Positions 63,298-64,000 of a stretch of 64,000 bases of DNA are shown here, piece after piece. This DNA is from GCA-002733465 sp964601915 (lineage in GTDB: Bacteria; Pseudomonadota; Gammaproteobacteria; Enterobacterales; Kangiellaceae). The translations under genes were made by a program, and so were the position numbers. The notes under the pieces are model-generated. The model saw only the letters and a list, made by a program, of their open reading frames with translations. It made no database searches and had not been told where the DNA came from. The stretch is from positions 17,810 to 81,809 of the forward strand of contig CAZRPK010000001.1 of the NCBI GenBank assembly GCA_964601915.1, read 5' to 3'. Each line of letters opens with the position of its first letter. Within the stretch, counting starts at the first letter, position 1.

Positions 63298-63455
63298 TAT
63301 TAACTTGTATTATTTAAGTTAACGTATCTTGAATTCAAATATTATAAGAACTCTATTGCATTTAGGATTTAGATTTAGCTCATTTAATATTTTCAAAATA
63401 AAAGAATTCAACTTAAAAGGAATAATCAGTTGTCAAATAAAATTTAAACGCTATT

Positions 63456-64000
63456 ATGTCAGAAATCATGAGTCTTCCTATAGTATATACATTTAGACGA
63501 TGCCCTTACGCAATGAGAGCTCGTCTCGCGATAGAGCTGTGCGAAGTCAATGTTGAATATCGTGAAATATTATTGCGTAATAAACCAATACAAATGCTCA
63601 AATCATCACCTAAAGGTACCGTGCCTGTATTAGTTTTAAATAATCAACAAGTGATCGATGAAAGCTTAGATATTATTTATTGGACTCTAGAGAAAAATGA
63701 TCTACTTAACTTATTAAAAACGACCTCACTAGATGCAGAGAAAAGATTAATCGCAATCAATGATAGTCAATTTAAAATGTGGTTAGACAAATATAAATAT
63801 GCGGTTCGCTTTCCAGAACAAACGATGGAAAGCTACCGTGATAATTGCGCATTCTTTTTGGACAAACTTAATTCACTTTTGAATAAAAATAAATTTCTTT
63901 TTGGTAATAATTTAGGACTTGCTGATATTGCTATTTTTCCATTTATTCGTCAATTTGTATCTGTTGATAAAATTTGGTTTGATTCAACAAAATATGATTA
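63456..64000 (+). CDS. Glutathione S-transferase-like protein, 5' part
   Basis: The frame is open from ATG 63456 to the window end, 181 codons seen. The thioredoxin-fold N-terminal domain has the catalytic CPYA (TFRRCPYAMRARLAI near residue 12), then PKGTVPVLVL and the ESLDIIYWTLE helix. The C-terminal helical domain begins near residue 92 with FLFGNNLGLADIAIFPFIRQF near 150. It is a GST of the glutaredoxin-like CPYx subgroup. Substrate unknown. A second in-frame ATG four codons later could also be used. Confidence 0.85.
   Translation, partial: MSEIMSLPIVYTFRRCPYAMRARLAIELCEVNVEYREILLRNKPIQMLKSSPKGTVPVLVLNNQQVIDESLDIIYWTLEKNDLLNLLKTTSLDAEKRLIAINDSQFKMWLDKYKYAVRFPEQTMESYRDNCAFFLDKLNSLLNKNKFLFGNNLGLADIAIFPFIRQFVSVDKIWFDSTKYD

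Noticed and set aside
1..64000. tRNA, rRNA, CRISPR arrays, riboswitches
   Set aside because: No cloverleaf, T-arm consensus, spaced repeat array or known riboswitch core was recognised by eye; a covariance-model search would be decisive.

Overview
The window is AT-rich, gene-dense bacterial chromosome, most consistent with a marine-type gammaproteobacterium. The gene neighbourhoods behind this are pcnB-folK-panB-panC, metG next to an rnf operon, a YtjB-like gene divergent from serB, a FimX-like protein, and epmB/efp/epmA for lysylated EF-P. A Kangiellaceae-like member is possible, but I cannot prove it from sequence alone. The sequence is a scaffold: three runs of exactly 100 N (12416-12515, 38909-39008, 62072-62171) are each flanked by the same 55 bases on both sides, so they are unmerged overlapping contig ends, not biology. 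Collapsing them restores two broken genes and removes a false copy of a gene start.

Layout. 1-11.5 kb (+): the end of pepB, then pcnB, folK, a deoxynucleoside kinase, panB and panC, then a cyanophycin storage operon (iadA, cphB, cphA and a short Mur-ligase-only cphA paralogue). 11.5-12.05 kb: a lipoprotein gene on the minus strand. 12.3-40.5 kb: a very large aryl polyene (APE) and dialkylresorcinol (DAR)-like pigment locus. Its minus-strand arm (16874 down to 13296) carries a DarA-like flavodoxin-fold protein, a DarB-like KAS III ketosynthase, a small unknown protein and a BtrH-N-type protein. A PlsC-like acyltransferase lies on the plus strand. A central plus-strand part carries a DUF2141 protein, FadH, an ABC exporter, an ACP, a ketosynthase, a truncated ketosynthase-like protein and a chain-length factor. 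The main APE operon (24754-39100) follows the E. coli order apeE to apeR almost gene for gene, with an aromatic amino acid ammonia-lyase inserted and ApeJ split in two. A halogenase-like flavoprotein closes the locus on the minus strand.

40.5-41.76 kb is a decayed IS3-family element directly upstream of metG (41775-43826). 43.85-45.51 kb is a strip of broken minus-strand genes: a phospholipase A2-like secreted protein with frameshifts, and a Sel1-like lipoprotein with two in-frame stops. 45.77-50.78 kb: a small membrane protein and rnfABCDG. rnfE, expected next, is absent. 50.8-59.7 kb: a signalling block (PAS-GGDEF cyclase, REC-CheC protein, YtjB-like membrane protein, serB, FimX-like protein, PilZ protein). 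60-64 kb: epmB, efp, a lipoprotein, epmA and the start of a GST.

How the genes work together. The ammonia-lyase should make a cinnamate-type starter. The ApeH-like ligase would load it on an ACP. ApeO/ApeR ketosynthases with the ApeC-like chain-length factor, the ApeQ ketoreductase and the ApeI/ApeP dehydratases would extend it into a polyene. DarB/DarA would make a resorcinol. The acyltransferases and the BtrH-like protein are candidates for joining and anchoring the parts, and the ApeL/M/N-like proteins and the ABC exporter for moving the product to the outer membrane. Together this predicts a flexirubin-like APE-DAR ester; the product itself is inference. No tRNA, rRNA or CRISPR array was recognised.
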